Below, piece by piece: positions 41,238-50,803 of a stretch of DNA of 56,228 nucleotides (position 1 is its first letter; every line of letters begins with the position of its first letter). The notes below the pieces were generated by a model, which was not told the origin of the DNA, made no database searches, and was given only the letters and a program-made list of their open reading frames with translations. The stretch comes from Bacteroidetes bacterium ADurb.Bin139 (GTDB lineage: Bacteria > Bacteroidota > Bacteroidia > Bacteroidales > UBA932), in NCBI GenBank assembly GCA_002070565.1, contig MWDM01000006.1, forward strand, positions 1-56,228, in the 5' to 3' direction. Position numbers and translations under genes: made by a program.

Positions 41238-42865
41238 TGAAAGAAAAGTACGCCGATATCCTATTTCCACTGGCCCTGGAAAGCCTGCTGACATACAGGG
41301 TCCCGGAAGATCTCTGCCCGCAGCCCGGCCCGGGATGTCAGGTCACGGCGCCTGTGGGGAACCGCATCCATACCGGGGTAGTTTACAGAATCGGGGAGGA
41401 ACCACCACAGGGAGGACCAAAAGACAGCCTCAGGGATATTATCTCTGTTGTTCCATCCCTGCCCCTGATCCCTGAAAAAACACTTATGTTCTGGGAATGG
41501 ATTGCCCGGTATTATATGTGCCCTCCGGGTCTGGTGGCTAAAATGGCCCTGGGCCTCTGGAAATTCAAAAGGCGTGCAAAGGGTCCTGCCACGGATCCCA
41601 AACCCTTTCCCGATCCGGGCCCGCCCCTCTACCTGGAAGGTATGGGACGGGAAACAGTGTACCGGAAAAATATTGGCATGGCCCTTGACCGTGGCGGACA
41701 ATGCCTGATAGTATGTCCCGACCGGTTTTCCTGTGAATCGGTGCACCAGTTCATGCTGGACGCATTTGGGGAAAAAGCCATCTGCTTTCATTCTAAAAGG
41801 CCTTTAAAAGAGCAAAGTAAAGCACAAAAAGAGTTGTATGCAGGCAATCCCTGCGTGGTAACAGGAATGCACCTTGCCCTCCTGTTGCCCTTCACCCGGC
41901 CTGCCCTGGTTGTTGTGGAACGGGAAGAGCATCCCGCCCATAAGAAGTCAGAGTCCGTTCCCTACCTGAACGCAAGGGACACAGCCCTGATGATGGGCCA
42001 GCAGTTTCACGCACAGGTGATCCTGGGATCGGCGTTACCCTCTCTGGAAACTTTATACAACATAGAAAAAGGCAAATTCACAGCCCTGGAACACATCCCG
42101 GCTGCCCTGCCCATGCCGGAAAAAAACGTGCTGATAGACACCGCTGCCTCTTTGACCACAGGAACCATGAGGGGCGCTTTGGATCTGCGTACCCTGGCAG
42201 CGGTGGAAAGCTGTCTGGCAGAACAGAAAAAAATTCTTTTTGCCGAGGCCGGTCCTTCTTTCCCGGAAGACCTTCCACAGGACCCCGGCATACTTGTTTG
42301 CAGACCTTTCCAGACCCATCACCACCTTGACAGCTCCATAGGGCTGGTTTGCTTTCTGCATACTGAAAGACTACTTTCAAGAAAGCATTTCCGGGCCACG
42401 GAACAGGCCTGCCACATCATGGCGAACGTGCTTCGCTGGGCGGCAGTCCAAACACCCCGGGTACCTGTGATGATTCAATCTTCCTATATGGACCATCCTT
42501 TTTACCGGTTCGTCAGGGAAGGCCTTCCTGCGTCCTTTATGGATGATATACTGCAGGAAAGGATCAGGTACGGGTACCCGCCGCACACACGGCAAATACT
42601 GATCACCATTTTTCATCACAGAAAGAACCTGGCAGCCGACAGGAGCAGGGCACTCTGCCGTGTGCTGGATTCAGCCAGCCTGCCGGCACGTATTGAAGGA
42701 CCGTTCGTCCCGCCAGAACGGCGTGAACTGTTGTTTTCATACCGCCTGCAGGTGACAATACAGCGTACTGTGAACGCACAGCCGGTAAAAGAACGGATCT
42801 CTTCCCTTATCCGGCAGGCTGCGCTGGCTCCGGCCCGCATCCGGGTTGATGTCGATCCTGCCTGA
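41237..42865 (+). CDS. PriA-like protein with degenerate helicase and no zinc or winged-helix domains
   Basis: A 542-residue relative of primosomal protein N' (normally about 730-830 aa). The N-terminal 3'-DNA-binding domain is clear ('ADILFPLALESLLTYRVPE', 'GLVAKMALG'). The first helicase lobe follows directly, with Walker A reduced to 'EGMGRETVY' (134-142), DEEH changed to REEH (229-232) and GSATPS to GSALPS (264-269). The eight-cysteine zinc region is deleted and the arginine-finger motif replaced by 'VLRWAAV'. The C-terminal domain ('RIRYGYPPHTRQILI') is kept. The frame is uninterrupted, so this seems to be a maintained pseudoenzyme. Confidence 0.85.
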   Translation: MKEKYADILFPLALESLLTYRVPEDLCPQPGPGCQVTAPVGNRIHTGVVYRIGEEPPQGGPKDSLRDIISVVPSLPLIPEKTLMFWEWIARYYMCPPGLVAKMALGLWKFKRRAKGPATDPKPFPDPGPPLYLEGMGRETVYRKNIGMALDRGGQCLIVCPDRFSCESVHQFMLDAFGEKAICFHSKRPLKEQSKAQKELYAGNPCVVTGMHLALLLPFTRPALVVVEREEHPAHKKSESVPYLNARDTALMMGQQFHAQVILGSALPSLETLYNIEKGKFTALEHIPAALPMPEKNVLIDTAASLTTGTMRGALDLRTLAAVESCLAEQKKILFAEAGPSFPEDLPQDPGILVCRPFQTHHHLDSSIGLVCFLHTERLLSRKHFRATEQACHIMANVLRWAAVQTPRVPVMIQSSYMDHPFYRFVREGLPASFMDDILQERIRYGYPPHTRQILITIFHHRKNLAADRSRALCRVLDSASLPARIEGPFVPPERRELLFSYRLQVTIQRTVNAQPVKERISSLIRQAALAPARIRVDVDPA

Positions 42866-42871
42866 GATGTA

Positions 42872-44659
42872 TCAGATTTTGCGAATTTTTAGCTTCTGTC
42901 CGGGATAGATCCTGGAATTACTCCCCAACCCGTTCAGAGAACGGATATTCTGTACTGTGATTCCCAGTTTGTTGGCAATATCCCAGAGGTTGTCTCCCGA
43001 TTTAACGGTATAGTACTCAAAAGATCCATCCTGTGAAGTGGTTGCCGTTGCCGAGGTGTAGATCTTGAGGGTGCTGCCGGCATAGATCGTGTTGTTCCTG
43101 ATGTTGTTCCAGGAACGGAGGTTGGCTGCACTGACCTTGTATTTTTCCGCTATGCCGCCCAGCGTTTCCCCCTTTTGGACCTTGTGGGTAATCAGATTGC
43201 CCCTGGGCCGGGCAGGAGCAGCAGAGGATCCGGCGGCAGAAGCTGTTTCACTACGCGGAGCCCCTGTGCCCCTGGTGTAAATAATGAGCCTCTGATTGGG
43301 AACGATCCGGTCTGAACGAAGTCCGTTCCAGTACTTGACATCGGCTATTCGCACCCCGTAACGATAAGCTATATGGCTGAGCGTTTCCCCTGACCGCACC
43401 CTGTGTGTTATCTGGGTATCGGAAGCGGTAGCCCTTGTGTTCATTATCAAGGGATTAAAATAAACACTGTCTTTGTATGAATAAATGGAATCCTGCAGGG
43501 CAGCAAAGTCTCCGCTGCATTCAAAGGGAAGACGCAGGATGTAGGGACGTTCCACCCCGGGGATGATGTCCTTGACATATTGAGGATTCAGGTCCCTGAG
43601 CTGGTCTGTTGAAATATTGAGAAACGAAGTGATCTGCTCAAAGTGAAGCATTTTGTTCACCTCAAAAGTATCTACGTGGGCAGGCATCTCTATGGGGAGT
43701 GGCCTGATCTGGTGTTCTGCGTAATAACGCATGGTATAGAGGGCTGCAACAAATGCCGGCACGTATCCGCGTGTTTCACGGGGCAGGAATGGATATATGT
43801 CCCAGAATTCACGGGACCCCCCGGCACGGCGGATGGCTTTGTTTACATTGCCCACCCCGCAGTTATAGGAAGCAATGGCAAGGATCCAGTCGCCGTATAT
43901 GCGGTATGAATCCAGCAGGTACCGGGCGGCAGCGTCCCCCGACACTATGGGGTCCAGCCTTTCATCCACATAGGAATTGATGGTCAGGTTGTAATTCAGA
44001 GCCGTCCGGTACATGAACTGCCACATCCCGGTGGCCCTTGCCCTGGATACCGCCCTGGGATTGAGGGCCGATTCAATAACGGCCATGGCTTTGAGCTCCA
44101 GGGGCATTTTGTAGGAATCCAGGATTTCTTCGAACAGCGGCATGTAATACTGTGCCAGTCCCAGAATGGTTGGTATACGGTCCGGCATTTTCTGGGTGTA
44201 ATGGATGATGTGGTTCCTGACAATGTTGTTGTATGGCAATTTTATAAAACTGTTCATTCTGGTGAGCCGGTTTATGTACACAGAATCGGGTATGGTGGAA
44301 GTCAGAAGGGCTGTGTCCAGGGTTTCAAGAGTCAGGGCATCGGGCATCCGGTTCAACTGGTTCTGGTGATAGTACAAGCTTAGTCTCTGATCGGTCGAGA
44401 GGGAATCATAATCAAAATCCGGGTTTGTTTCCGGATTATTAAAATCGCCCTCATTAATCTCATTTTCAAGCAACAATGAATCCGCTGCAGGCAATTCATA
44501 CTCCATCAACGCCTGTTGCAGCGAATCTGTAAGTTTTAACAGGGAATCTACCTGTTGTGTTAATTGCTTTTTTGTGGGCCTTCTCATTACCTGGCCTGAA
44601 GATGCGGTTACTGTCAGTGTCACAAGCAGGATTGACAGGATGAAACATTTGGATTTCAT
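42872..44659 (-). CDS. MltD-like lytic murein transglycosylase with three LysM domains
   Basis: A 595-residue exported protein: signal peptide (1-22), a Leu/Ser/Asp-rich N-terminal region, an SLT domain (about 170-310) with catalytic Glu in 'AVIESALNPRAVSRA' and 'TGMWQFM', 'IASYNCG', and three LysM repeats near 425, 495 and 550 ('HRVRSGETLSHIAYRYG', 'HKVQKGETLGGIAEKY', 'YTVKSGDNLWDIANKLG'). It cleaves peptidoglycan in the periplasm. Fourth gene of parA-parB-DUF5683-mltD. Confidence 0.93.
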   Translation of the reverse strand: MKSKCFILSILLVTLTVTASSGQVMRRPTKKQLTQQVDSLLKLTDSLQQALMEYELPAADSLLLENEINEGDFNNPETNPDFDYDSLSTDQRLSLYYHQNQLNRMPDALTLETLDTALLTSTIPDSVYINRLTRMNSFIKLPYNNIVRNHIIHYTQKMPDRIPTILGLAQYYMPLFEEILDSYKMPLELKAMAVIESALNPRAVSRARATGMWQFMYRTALNYNLTINSYVDERLDPIVSGDAAARYLLDSYRIYGDWILAIASYNCGVGNVNKAIRRAGGSREFWDIYPFLPRETRGYVPAFVAALYTMRYYAEHQIRPLPIEMPAHVDTFEVNKMLHFEQITSFLNISTDQLRDLNPQYVKDIIPGVERPYILRLPFECSGDFAALQDSIYSYKDSVYFNPLIMNTRATASDTQITHRVRSGETLSHIAYRYGVRIADVKYWNGLRSDRIVPNQRLIIYTRGTGAPRSETASAAGSSAAPARPRGNLITHKVQKGETLGGIAEKYKVSAANLRSWNNIRNNTIYAGSTLKIYTSATATTSQDGSFEYYTVKSGDNLWDIANKLGITVQNIRSLNGLGSNSRIYPGQKLKIRKI

Positions 44660-44673
44660 TATGGGAACATGTA

Positions 44674-45558
44674 TTAAAAGGTTAATCTCATTTGTAATCC
44701 GGCGCCGGGATATCCGGCAGATGTAAAGTTGGTCACCGGAATAAATCCCGGCTCAATACGCAGGGTCAGGTCATCGCTTATGTCAAAATCCTGGAAATGC
44801 GCGAACACATTGGCGTCTATCACATTCAGGGCATAGACGAGAACCGTGGCGATAATGGAATAATCCCGGTACCGGCGGAACGTATCCCGGTACCATTTGA
44901 TGTTTTCAGGTGTCATCCACCCGTCATATTCAGATGGTTTTGCCATTGCGTGGTTGTACATGAGCTTGTAACGGTTGTATTGTAAACCGTTATATTGCCA
45001 GAAATACCCGCAGGCAATAAGACCTCCGTAAATCACGGGAATTTTCCAGTAGTCTCCGTTGTACATCTGTCCAAGTCCCGGAAGGAGCGCAGAATACAGT
45101 GTGGCCTTTGCCGGCAGGATTTGTTTTTTATGCTTAAAACCTGCCACTCCGTCCAGCAGGCTGCCCCAGTAAAATAACCCGGCTCCCACATAGCACAGAT
45201 TCCGGTATAAAGCGTAGGAATCGTTTTCCGTTTCCTTGTATTTGGTATTGAAACGCGTTCCCATATAAATACCGGCACCAATACCGGCATAAACAACGGG
45301 TATCTTCCAGTATTGCCGGTTGTATGCCTGGGAATAGCCGGGAAGGACTACGGCTCCGGAAAAAACGCGGCCCAGTTTTAAGGTGTCCTTTCCCGCTAAA
45401 GCTGAAAAATAGGTACGCAGCCTGAATGGTTCTTTTGCCTGAACAGTAGTATCCTGTGACGATTTCGTGTCCTGTTGCCCCATGTCCACAGCAAACTGCC
45501 CATAGACAAGAGGCCCTGAACACAGCATACACAAAATGACTATCAGGCTACGTTTCAC
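44674..45558 (-). CDS. DUF5683 membrane protein
   Basis: A 294-residue protein with a signal peptide (about 1-20, 'LVYGQ') and two similar hydrophobic units, each with a 'LPGxxQxYNxxYWKIPVVY' pattern (about 73-91 and 160-178). This duplicated pattern is typical of DUF5683, a Bacteroidetes family often next to parAB. The function is unknown. It lies 14 bp after parB and 14 bp before the MltD-like gene. Confidence 0.85.
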   Translation of the reverse strand: MKRSLIVILCMLCSGPLVYGQFAVDMGQQDTKSSQDTTVQAKEPFRLRTYFSALAGKDTLKLGRVFSGAVVLPGYSQAYNRQYWKIPVVYAGIGAGIYMGTRFNTKYKETENDSYALYRNLCYVGAGLFYWGSLLDGVAGFKHKKQILPAKATLYSALLPGLGQMYNGDYWKIPVIYGGLIACGYFWQYNGLQYNRYKLMYNHAMAKPSEYDGWMTPENIKWYRDTFRRYRDYSIIATVLVYALNVIDANVFAHFQDFDISDDLTLRIEPGFIPVTNFTSAGYPGAGLQMRLTF

Positions 45559-45572
45559 AGCGTAAGAAGCGG

Positions 45573-46469
45573 CTAAATATTGTTTTTCTCAAGGGCTTCC
45601 AGAAATGCCTCCATTTCAGAATCGCTGGAACAGTATATGGTCAGAACGCCTTCACCCCTGGCATTTCTTTTCAGGCTTATGTTATTGTTGAAATACGTCC
45701 CGATCCGCTCCAGTACCCTGTAATAGGCATCTGGCAATTCGGTATCCCGTACCTTTGTATCTTTATTATCGGGCCCTGCAGGGCGTACCATGGCTTCTAC
45801 CTGTCGGACAGACAGTCCTTTCTCCACGATCTTTTTTGCCAGTACCAGCCGGGCTTCCTGGTCTTCCAAAGAGAGCAGGGCACGGGCATGTCCCATGGTC
45901 AGGGCGCCTGCCCGTATAAATAACTGGATCTGCGCCGGCAACTGAATCAACCTAAGGTAGTTGGCAACCGTTGCCCGTTTTTTCCCAACACGTTCTGCCA
46001 GTTTTTCCTGGGTCAGATCGCACTCTTCTGTCAGGCGCTGAAACCCGTAGGCTATTTCCATGGCGTCCAGGTTTTCACGCTGAATATTTTCAACAAGCGC
46101 CATTTCCAGCAACGCGTTGTCTTCTACCTGCCTGATATAGGCGGGAACTTTGTTCAGTCCGGCCATCCTGGCTGCCCTGAGCCTCCTTTCCCCGCTAACA
46201 AGCTGGTACCTTCCGGCAGCTAGCTTTCGAAGTGTCAACGGCTGGATAAGTCCCAGGTTCTTTATAGATGCTGCCAGCTCGGCAAGGGCCTCTTCGTTGA
46301 ATTCCTTTCTGGGCTGTTCAGGGTTGACTTCTATAAGATCAACATCAATCACGGAAGTTCCCTCCACCTGCGGAAGCACCACGGGAGTTCTGGGTTTCCA
46401 GTCGTTCAATGAAGGAGTTTCTGATATCAGGGCACCCAATCCTTTGCCCAAAGCGGGTTTCTTAGTCAT
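45573..46469 (-). CDS. parB: Chromosome-partitioning protein ParB
   Basis: A 298-residue centromere-binding CTP-switch protein. N-terminal 'LGKGLGALI' (ParA-stimulating motif), the ParB/Srx nucleotide region 'NPEQPRKEFNEEALAELAASI' and 'YQLVSGERRLRAARMAGL' (GERR motif), then the HTH 'TQEKLAERVGKKRATVANYLRLIQLP'. Normal length. It overlaps parA by 8 bp. Confidence 0.96.
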   Translation of the reverse strand: MTKKPALGKGLGALISETPSLNDWKPRTPVVLPQVEGTSVIDVDLIEVNPEQPRKEFNEEALAELAASIKNLGLIQPLTLRKLAAGRYQLVSGERRLRAARMAGLNKVPAYIRQVEDNALLEMALVENIQRENLDAMEIAYGFQRLTEECDLTQEKLAERVGKKRATVANYLRLIQLPAQIQLFIRAGALTMGHARALLSLEDQEARLVLAKKIVEKGLSVRQVEAMVRPAGPDNKDTKVRDTELPDAYYRVLERIGTYFNNNISLKRNARGEGVLTIYCSSDSEMEAFLEALEKNNI

Positions 46470-47235
46470 GTTGATTTTTCTTTAAGAATTCCCTGGCCAG
46501 GTTCAGGTAGTTGTTGCTGCCTACAGATGCCGCATCATATAGAACCACCGGCTTCCCATGCGAGGGGGCTTCGCTCAGGCGGACATTGCGCTGAATGACG
46601 GTCTGAAAAACCATATCCTGGAAATGGTGCCTGATCTCCTCCACTATCTGATTGTGAGAACGCAGGCGCAAATCGTACATGGTTAGCAAAAAACCTTCAA
46701 TGGCCAGGGCCGGGTTTAACCGGCTTTGAACAATTTTTATGGTATTGAGCAATTTGCCCAGTCCTTCCAGGGAAAAAAATTCACACTGTACCGGAATGAT
46801 CACAGAATCTGCAGCCGTCAGGGCATTAACGGTGATCAGACCCAGAGAAGGAGAACAATCTATGAATATGTAATCAAAATGCTGGCGAATTTCATCCAGG
46901 CTGGATTTCAGGACACTTTCCCGTTCGGGAACCGACAAAAGTTCAATTTCAGCACCTACCAGGTCTATGTGGGAAGGAATAAGCTTAAGGCCCTGGATCT
47001 CGGTCTGGATGATGGTTTTCTCGATCGGCATTTTTCCTATCAGGCACTCGTACAGGGTGTCGCCACTGGGTGCATTGGGATCGAAACAAAGCCCCGAGGT
47101 TGTGTTCGCCTGTGGGTCTGCATCTACCAATAAAACATTTTTTTCCATCACAGCCAGTGATGCTGCCAGGTTGATGGCTGTCGTAGTTTTTCCAACTCCT
47201 CCCTTCTGGTTTGCGATGGCAATTATTTTTCCCAT
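46462..47235 (-). CDS. parA: Chromosome-partitioning ATPase ParA (Soj)
   Basis: A 257-residue deviant Walker ATPase. 'ANQKGGVGKTTTAINLAASLA' at the N terminus, 'LLVDADPQANTTSG' (switch) and 'YIFIDCSPSLGLITVNAL' are diagnostic. It moves ParB-bound origins over the nucleoid. First gene of the unit; a -7 box lies 28 nt upstream. Confidence 0.97.
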   Translation of the reverse strand: MGKIIAIANQKGGVGKTTTAINLAASLAVMEKNVLLVDADPQANTTSGLCFDPNAPSGDTLYECLIGKMPIEKTIIQTEIQGLKLIPSHIDLVGAEIELLSVPERESVLKSSLDEIRQHFDYIFIDCSPSLGLITVNALTAADSVIIPVQCEFFSLEGLGKLLNTIKIVQSRLNPALAIEGFLLTMYDLRLRSHNQIVEEIRHHFQDMVFQTVIQRNVRLSEAPSHGKPVVLYDAASVGSNNYLNLAREFLKKNQHD

Positions 47236-47263
47236 TAGTGATATCTGTTAGATTTCAATTTGG

Positions 47264-47271
47264 CAAATATA
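47264..47271 (-). promoter_or_regulatory. -7 box of parA (TATATTTG)
   Basis: Perfect TAnnTTTG on the minus strand, 28 nt before the parA ATG. Confidence 0.5.
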
Positions 47272-47293
47272 CATTAATTACCATAAATATTCT

Positions 47294-47301
47294 TACTTTT
47301 G
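47294..47301 (+). promoter_or_regulatory. -7 box of the lipid-kinase gene (TACTTTTG)
   Basis: Perfect TAnnTTTG, 13 nt before ATG 47315 and 25 nt before ATG 47327. Divergent from the parA promoter. Confidence 0.5.
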
Positions 47302-47314
47302 AGGTCTCAATTCA

Positions 47315-48298
47315 ATGACCTGTCTTATGTCCCTGGCTAAATGGATGATCATACTTAATCCTGTTGCAGGAGGCGGAAAAACGGCCCTTCTCTGGCCCCA
47401 TGTTTCAAAGTACCTGCATGAACGTGATTTGAGCTTTGACTGCGTTTTCACAAGACACAAGTATCATGCCGTCACCATAACCATAGAAGCCATCCGTGAA
47501 GGTTTCAGGCATTTTATTGTGATTGGGGGCGACGGCACTTTCCACGAAGTTGTCAACGGGATTTTTTATCAGCAGGATGTACCAACACAGGACATGACAG
47601 TTGGTATCATACCCATAGGAACAGGCAATGATCTGATAAGCACATACAGGATCCCTTCTGATTATGAGCTTGCCATGGAAACTATCATTCAGGAAAACAG
47701 CATACTGACCGACATTGGATGGGTTTCGTTCCAGGATTACGGGATAGAACGGTCACGTTTTTTTGCCAATGCCGCCGGCATGGGTCTTGATGCGGCCGTG
47801 ATCTGTCGCTACGAAAAAGTTGTGGAACAGACCAAACGCAGGGGGCACTCACTATACCTGAAAAGTCTTCTGCATCAGTTTCTCTTATACCAGTCCAAAG
47901 ACTTGCGGGTTCTTGTAGACGGGAACGTTTTTTATGAAGGACCGGTTCTCACATTCAGCATTGGAATCGGGACCTACATAGGGAGCGGGATGAAAGCCCT
48001 TCCTCTGGCCATTCCCGACGATGGGTTGTTTGACATTACCCTGGTCAGGCCCATGAACAAGGTGGCACTGGCTCTGAGGATAAAGGATTTTATTGCCGGC
48101 AATGTATACTCTTACAAAGAGTCCATGCACGGCAGGGGCAGGACAATTGAGGTGCTTCCCAACAGCAAACAAACCACCGGCCTGGAAACGGACGGGGAGC
48201 TGATGGGTGCCCCGCCCTATATGTTCAAACTCATTCCCTCCTCTTTGAGGATCATTGCCGGAAAGGATTTTGTGCCTTTTGTCAGAAACGGAACCTGA
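47315..48298 (+). CDS. Diacylglycerol/lipid kinase family protein
   Basis: A 327-residue DagK-type kinase: 'ILNPVAGGGKTALLW' at the N terminus, the nucleotide motif 'VIGGDGTFHEVVNGIF' near 75, 'IPIGTGNDL' near 105, and a C-terminal beta-sandwich with 'LETDGEL'. Such enzymes phosphorylate diacylglycerol or related lipids at the membrane. ATG 47327 (MSLAKWMIILNP) is an equally likely start. The 3' end overlaps the convergent HhH gene by 17 bp. Confidence 0.9.
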   Translation: MTCLMSLAKWMIILNPVAGGGKTALLWPHVSKYLHERDLSFDCVFTRHKYHAVTITIEAIREGFRHFIVIGGDGTFHEVVNGIFYQQDVPTQDMTVGIIPIGTGNDLISTYRIPSDYELAMETIIQENSILTDIGWVSFQDYGIERSRFFANAAGMGLDAAVICRYEKVVEQTKRRGHSLYLKSLLHQFLLYQSKDLRVLVDGNVFYEGPVLTFSIGIGTYIGSGMKALPLAIPDDGLFDITLVRPMNKVALALRIKDFIAGNVYSYKESMHGRGRTIEVLPNSKQTTGLETDGELMGAPPYMFKLIPSSLRIIAGKDFVPFVRNGT

Positions 48299-50198
48299 CC
48301 TGCACTTTGGATTCCCACATGAACGATTCCCTGTACGTGGCCGACACTTTCAGCCAAAGGTCCACAGCATACAGGGGAGAATACCCCACATTGAGACAGG
48401 CCCGGATGCCTTTTCCGTAAAGAACGGGAACGGAATATCCGTACAAAACATCAGGTTCATAGACATAGATACGTGATTCCCATGACTCTGTCCTGAAAAG
48501 GGACAGGCGAAAAGATCCGCCAAATGTATCTTTAACGTTTTCATATTCCAACTGGGCATACGCGGCAAGCCCCCATTCCCCTGCATATTCACGGAGCCTG
48601 CAGTAAACACCGTCTGCCCGCAATTTCAGCAGCCATAAACCCGGCAACCTGATCCCTGAGCGAAGGCTGAGCGATGGTTTGTCCAGAATGCCTTTGTCCG
48701 AGATTGACCTTTGCTGGCGAAGCAAAAGCATATGATCATCTTTATGCACCTGCAAGCGTACATCCCATCCGTAGGAGGGATCATGACAAAGGTACCGCGG
48801 GCGGGGAAACAGAAAAAACCATCCGCTCATATCCATTTTCCACCGGCCGGGTAAAACAAGGGTGCCGGTCATCTGCAAACTATATTCGTTGGAAGGAGTA
48901 GTATTGCGCCCCACACGGGTACTGTAGGCTGCCGTATAGGATGGCGTGAAGCACCTGAGCAGCATACCCGCCTGGTTCCCGTTATCTCCATAATAAATGA
49001 TCCCGGCCAACACCGCCGGTGATCCACCCAGGTCAAGAGCCGTTTCAGAAAAAAAACGCCATGAAGGCAGTCTGAATGACAGGTCTGCAGCTATACCGCC
49101 AAATGGTACGGTACGGTTTTTATAAACATTGTAATAGGTTATTCTGCCTGCATTGGGATGATCGTAACCATACCCAAGGGCGGTTATACCGGCTTTCCAT
49201 CTTTCAGCAGACCAGGAGAGGTTCATACCGGCAGACCAGGATCCGAGGGTATTTTTCTTCTCTTCCTCCAAAGGGGTACGATGGTACCCTGTTTCAACTA
49301 GAGAGGTGAAACCCTCCTCTGTGATACGTGCATCGAGTGCCCTGAAAGACAGGAAAACGGAAACATCAAGATTTTTCCTGCCAAGCGTTGCACCCAATCC
49401 CCTGAAAAAAAGATTTTCATCCCTGGAGCGGTAGGGGGTTATTCCCATTTCTTTGTTACACAGCGATGCGGTAGAAGAAGCTTTGCCGAATTGCGTACCG
49501 TTCCACAACAGAAGTCCCTGTCCAAAACGCGCACGAAAATCTCCAATTACCAGGGATTTGAAGGGTTTAATATCCTTTATCACGGCATGAAAAGAAAGAA
49601 AATCGACTACCTGCCTTTCTCCGGGATCACTTTCCAGGGTGATTCCCCAGCGCACCCTGTTCCTGAAACGGTACTCATAACGAAGAAACCTGTACCAGGG
49701 AACCCCCTGGTAACGTGAATTCGGACGTGCCTGGTATTCCGTTGCCGTGATGGGACTGTATTCTTCACCCCTGGGGAAAAAAGTCCGTGTCTGAGCAAGC
49801 AATGAATGTTTTCCATGCCGGAACATTCCCTTTAGCGGCAGCAGCTTGTCATAGGTTGATTCCTGCTCCAGGTGGAAGAAAAGGGAGAGCAGCCGGGTGT
49901 CCTGCTCTGTAAAGCCTGGTATGAGAAACACCTCGGGCCATGAAATGAAAGCGCCGTAGCGCTGCCTGTAATCAAGCAGGGATGCTACCTGGTATGGAGT
50001 CAGGAATCCGGTCGCCTGCAGATCCTCTTTTGTTGCCTGGTTAAGGTGAATACGCGATTGAAGCATTTCTTCAAGGTCCTGCCCCGTGAAATCCTGTTCC
50101 ATGGCCAGGTTTTCCAGAATAACATCGCGGTCCTGAGCCTGTAAGCAACAGACTGCCGTGCTGCATAAAAGCAGTAATAAAACATTTCTCATGATCAT
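48282..50198 (-). CDS. Helix-hairpin-helix outer-membrane beta-barrel protein
   Basis: A 638-residue exported protein: signal peptide (about 1-22, ending 'LQAQ'), a ComEA-like helix-hairpin-helix unit (about 50-110; 'IHLNQATKEDLQATGFLTPYQ'), then a long region of alternating hydrophobic strands ending in Phe ('VQVRFRF'), which indicates an outer-membrane barrel. This combination is found in Bacteroidetes; the role is unknown. In-frame ATG at 50192 is an alternative start. It lies 49 bp after purE; that gap shows only an AT-rich tract. Confidence 0.8.
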   Translation of the reverse strand: MIMRNVLLLLLCSTAVCCLQAQDRDVILENLAMEQDFTGQDLEEMLQSRIHLNQATKEDLQATGFLTPYQVASLLDYRQRYGAFISWPEVFLIPGFTEQDTRLLSLFFHLEQESTYDKLLPLKGMFRHGKHSLLAQTRTFFPRGEEYSPITATEYQARPNSRYQGVPWYRFLRYEYRFRNRVRWGITLESDPGERQVVDFLSFHAVIKDIKPFKSLVIGDFRARFGQGLLLWNGTQFGKASSTASLCNKEMGITPYRSRDENLFFRGLGATLGRKNLDVSVFLSFRALDARITEEGFTSLVETGYHRTPLEEEKKNTLGSWSAGMNLSWSAERWKAGITALGYGYDHPNAGRITYYNVYKNRTVPFGGIAADLSFRLPSWRFFSETALDLGGSPAVLAGIIYYGDNGNQAGMLLRCFTPSYTAAYSTRVGRNTTPSNEYSLQMTGTLVLPGRWKMDMSGWFFLFPRPRYLCHDPSYGWDVRLQVHKDDHMLLLRQQRSISDKGILDKPSLSLRSGIRLPGLWLLKLRADGVYCRLREYAGEWGLAAYAQLEYENVKDTFGGSFRLSLFRTESWESRIYVYEPDVLYGYSVPVLYGKGIRACLNVGYSPLYAVDLWLKVSATYRESFMWESKVQVRFRF

Positions 50199-50247
50199 TC
50201 TCTCCGGTTGCGCTCCCCTCTGATGAGCTTTGTTTTACTTTATTTTT

Positions 50248-50757
50248 TTAGACTTTGAAACGGTATTTGATTTCTTTGATGGATTCATTCGCTTCTTCCA
50301 CTTTCCGGCCCAGGCCTGATTGAAAGTCATGCATACGTTCTGCAAGGCGGGGATCGGACAGGGCCAGGATGCGGGCAGCAAAGATGGCGGCATTGCGGGC
50401 TCCGTCCAGTGCCATGGTAGCTACAGGTACTCCTGCGGGCATCTGCAGAATAGACAGGATGGAATCCAATCCCTCCAGGGATTTTCCGGATTTAACGGGT
50501 ACCCCTATGACCGGGATGCCCGTGTAAGCGGCAATGACCCCGGGAAGGTGGGCTGCCCCGCCGGCTCCGGCAATGATCACTTTTACCCCACCTTGTGATG
50601 CCTGCTGTGCATAGTGCGCAACCTTTTCCGGGGTTCGGTGTGCAGACAGGGCTTTGATCTCAAAGGGAATTTCCATTTGGTCCAGGAAGCGTGCTGCTTC
50701 TTCCATTACAGGCATATCCGACATACTGCCCATGATGATGCTTACTTGCGGATTCAT
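50248..50757 (-). CDS. purE: N5-carboxyaminoimidazole ribonucleotide mutase
   Basis: A 169-residue class I PurE that rearranges N5-CAIR to CAIR in purine synthesis. 'IIMGSMSDMPVMEEAARFL', 'SAHRTPEKVAHYAQQA', 'IIAGAGGAAHLPGVIAAYT' and 'MPAGVPVATMAL' are all present. Normal length. It is divergent from hpt, another purine gene. Confidence 0.96.
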   Translation of the reverse strand: MNPQVSIIMGSMSDMPVMEEAARFLDQMEIPFEIKALSAHRTPEKVAHYAQQASQGGVKVIIAGAGGAAHLPGVIAAYTGIPVIGVPVKSGKSLEGLDSILSILQMPAGVPVATMALDGARNAAIFAARILALSDPRLAERMHDFQSGLGRKVEEANESIKEIKYRFKV

Positions 50758-50778
50758 TGTCTGACTCTGTTAAAAGTC

Positions 50779-50786
50779 CAAATTTA
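50779..50786 (-). promoter_or_regulatory. -7 box of purE (TAAATTTG)
   Basis: Perfect TAnnTTTG on the minus strand, 21 nt before the purE ATG and 5 bp from the divergent hpt -7 box. Confidence 0.5.
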
Positions 50787-50791
50787 ATGAT

Positions 50792-50799
50792 TATTTTTG
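50792..50799 (+). promoter_or_regulatory. -7 box of hpt (TATTTTTG)
   Basis: Perfect TAnnTTTG ending 4 nt before the hpt ATG. It back-to-backs with the purE box, so the two could compete for RNA polymerase. Confidence 0.55.
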
Positions 50800-50803
50800 T
50801 TCT

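Noticed and set aside
41237..42865. PriA-like gene as a frameshifted pseudogene
   Set aside because: One uninterrupted frame carries both N- and C-terminal domains, and the losses are clean deletions or substitutions at motifs, not out-of-frame sequence.
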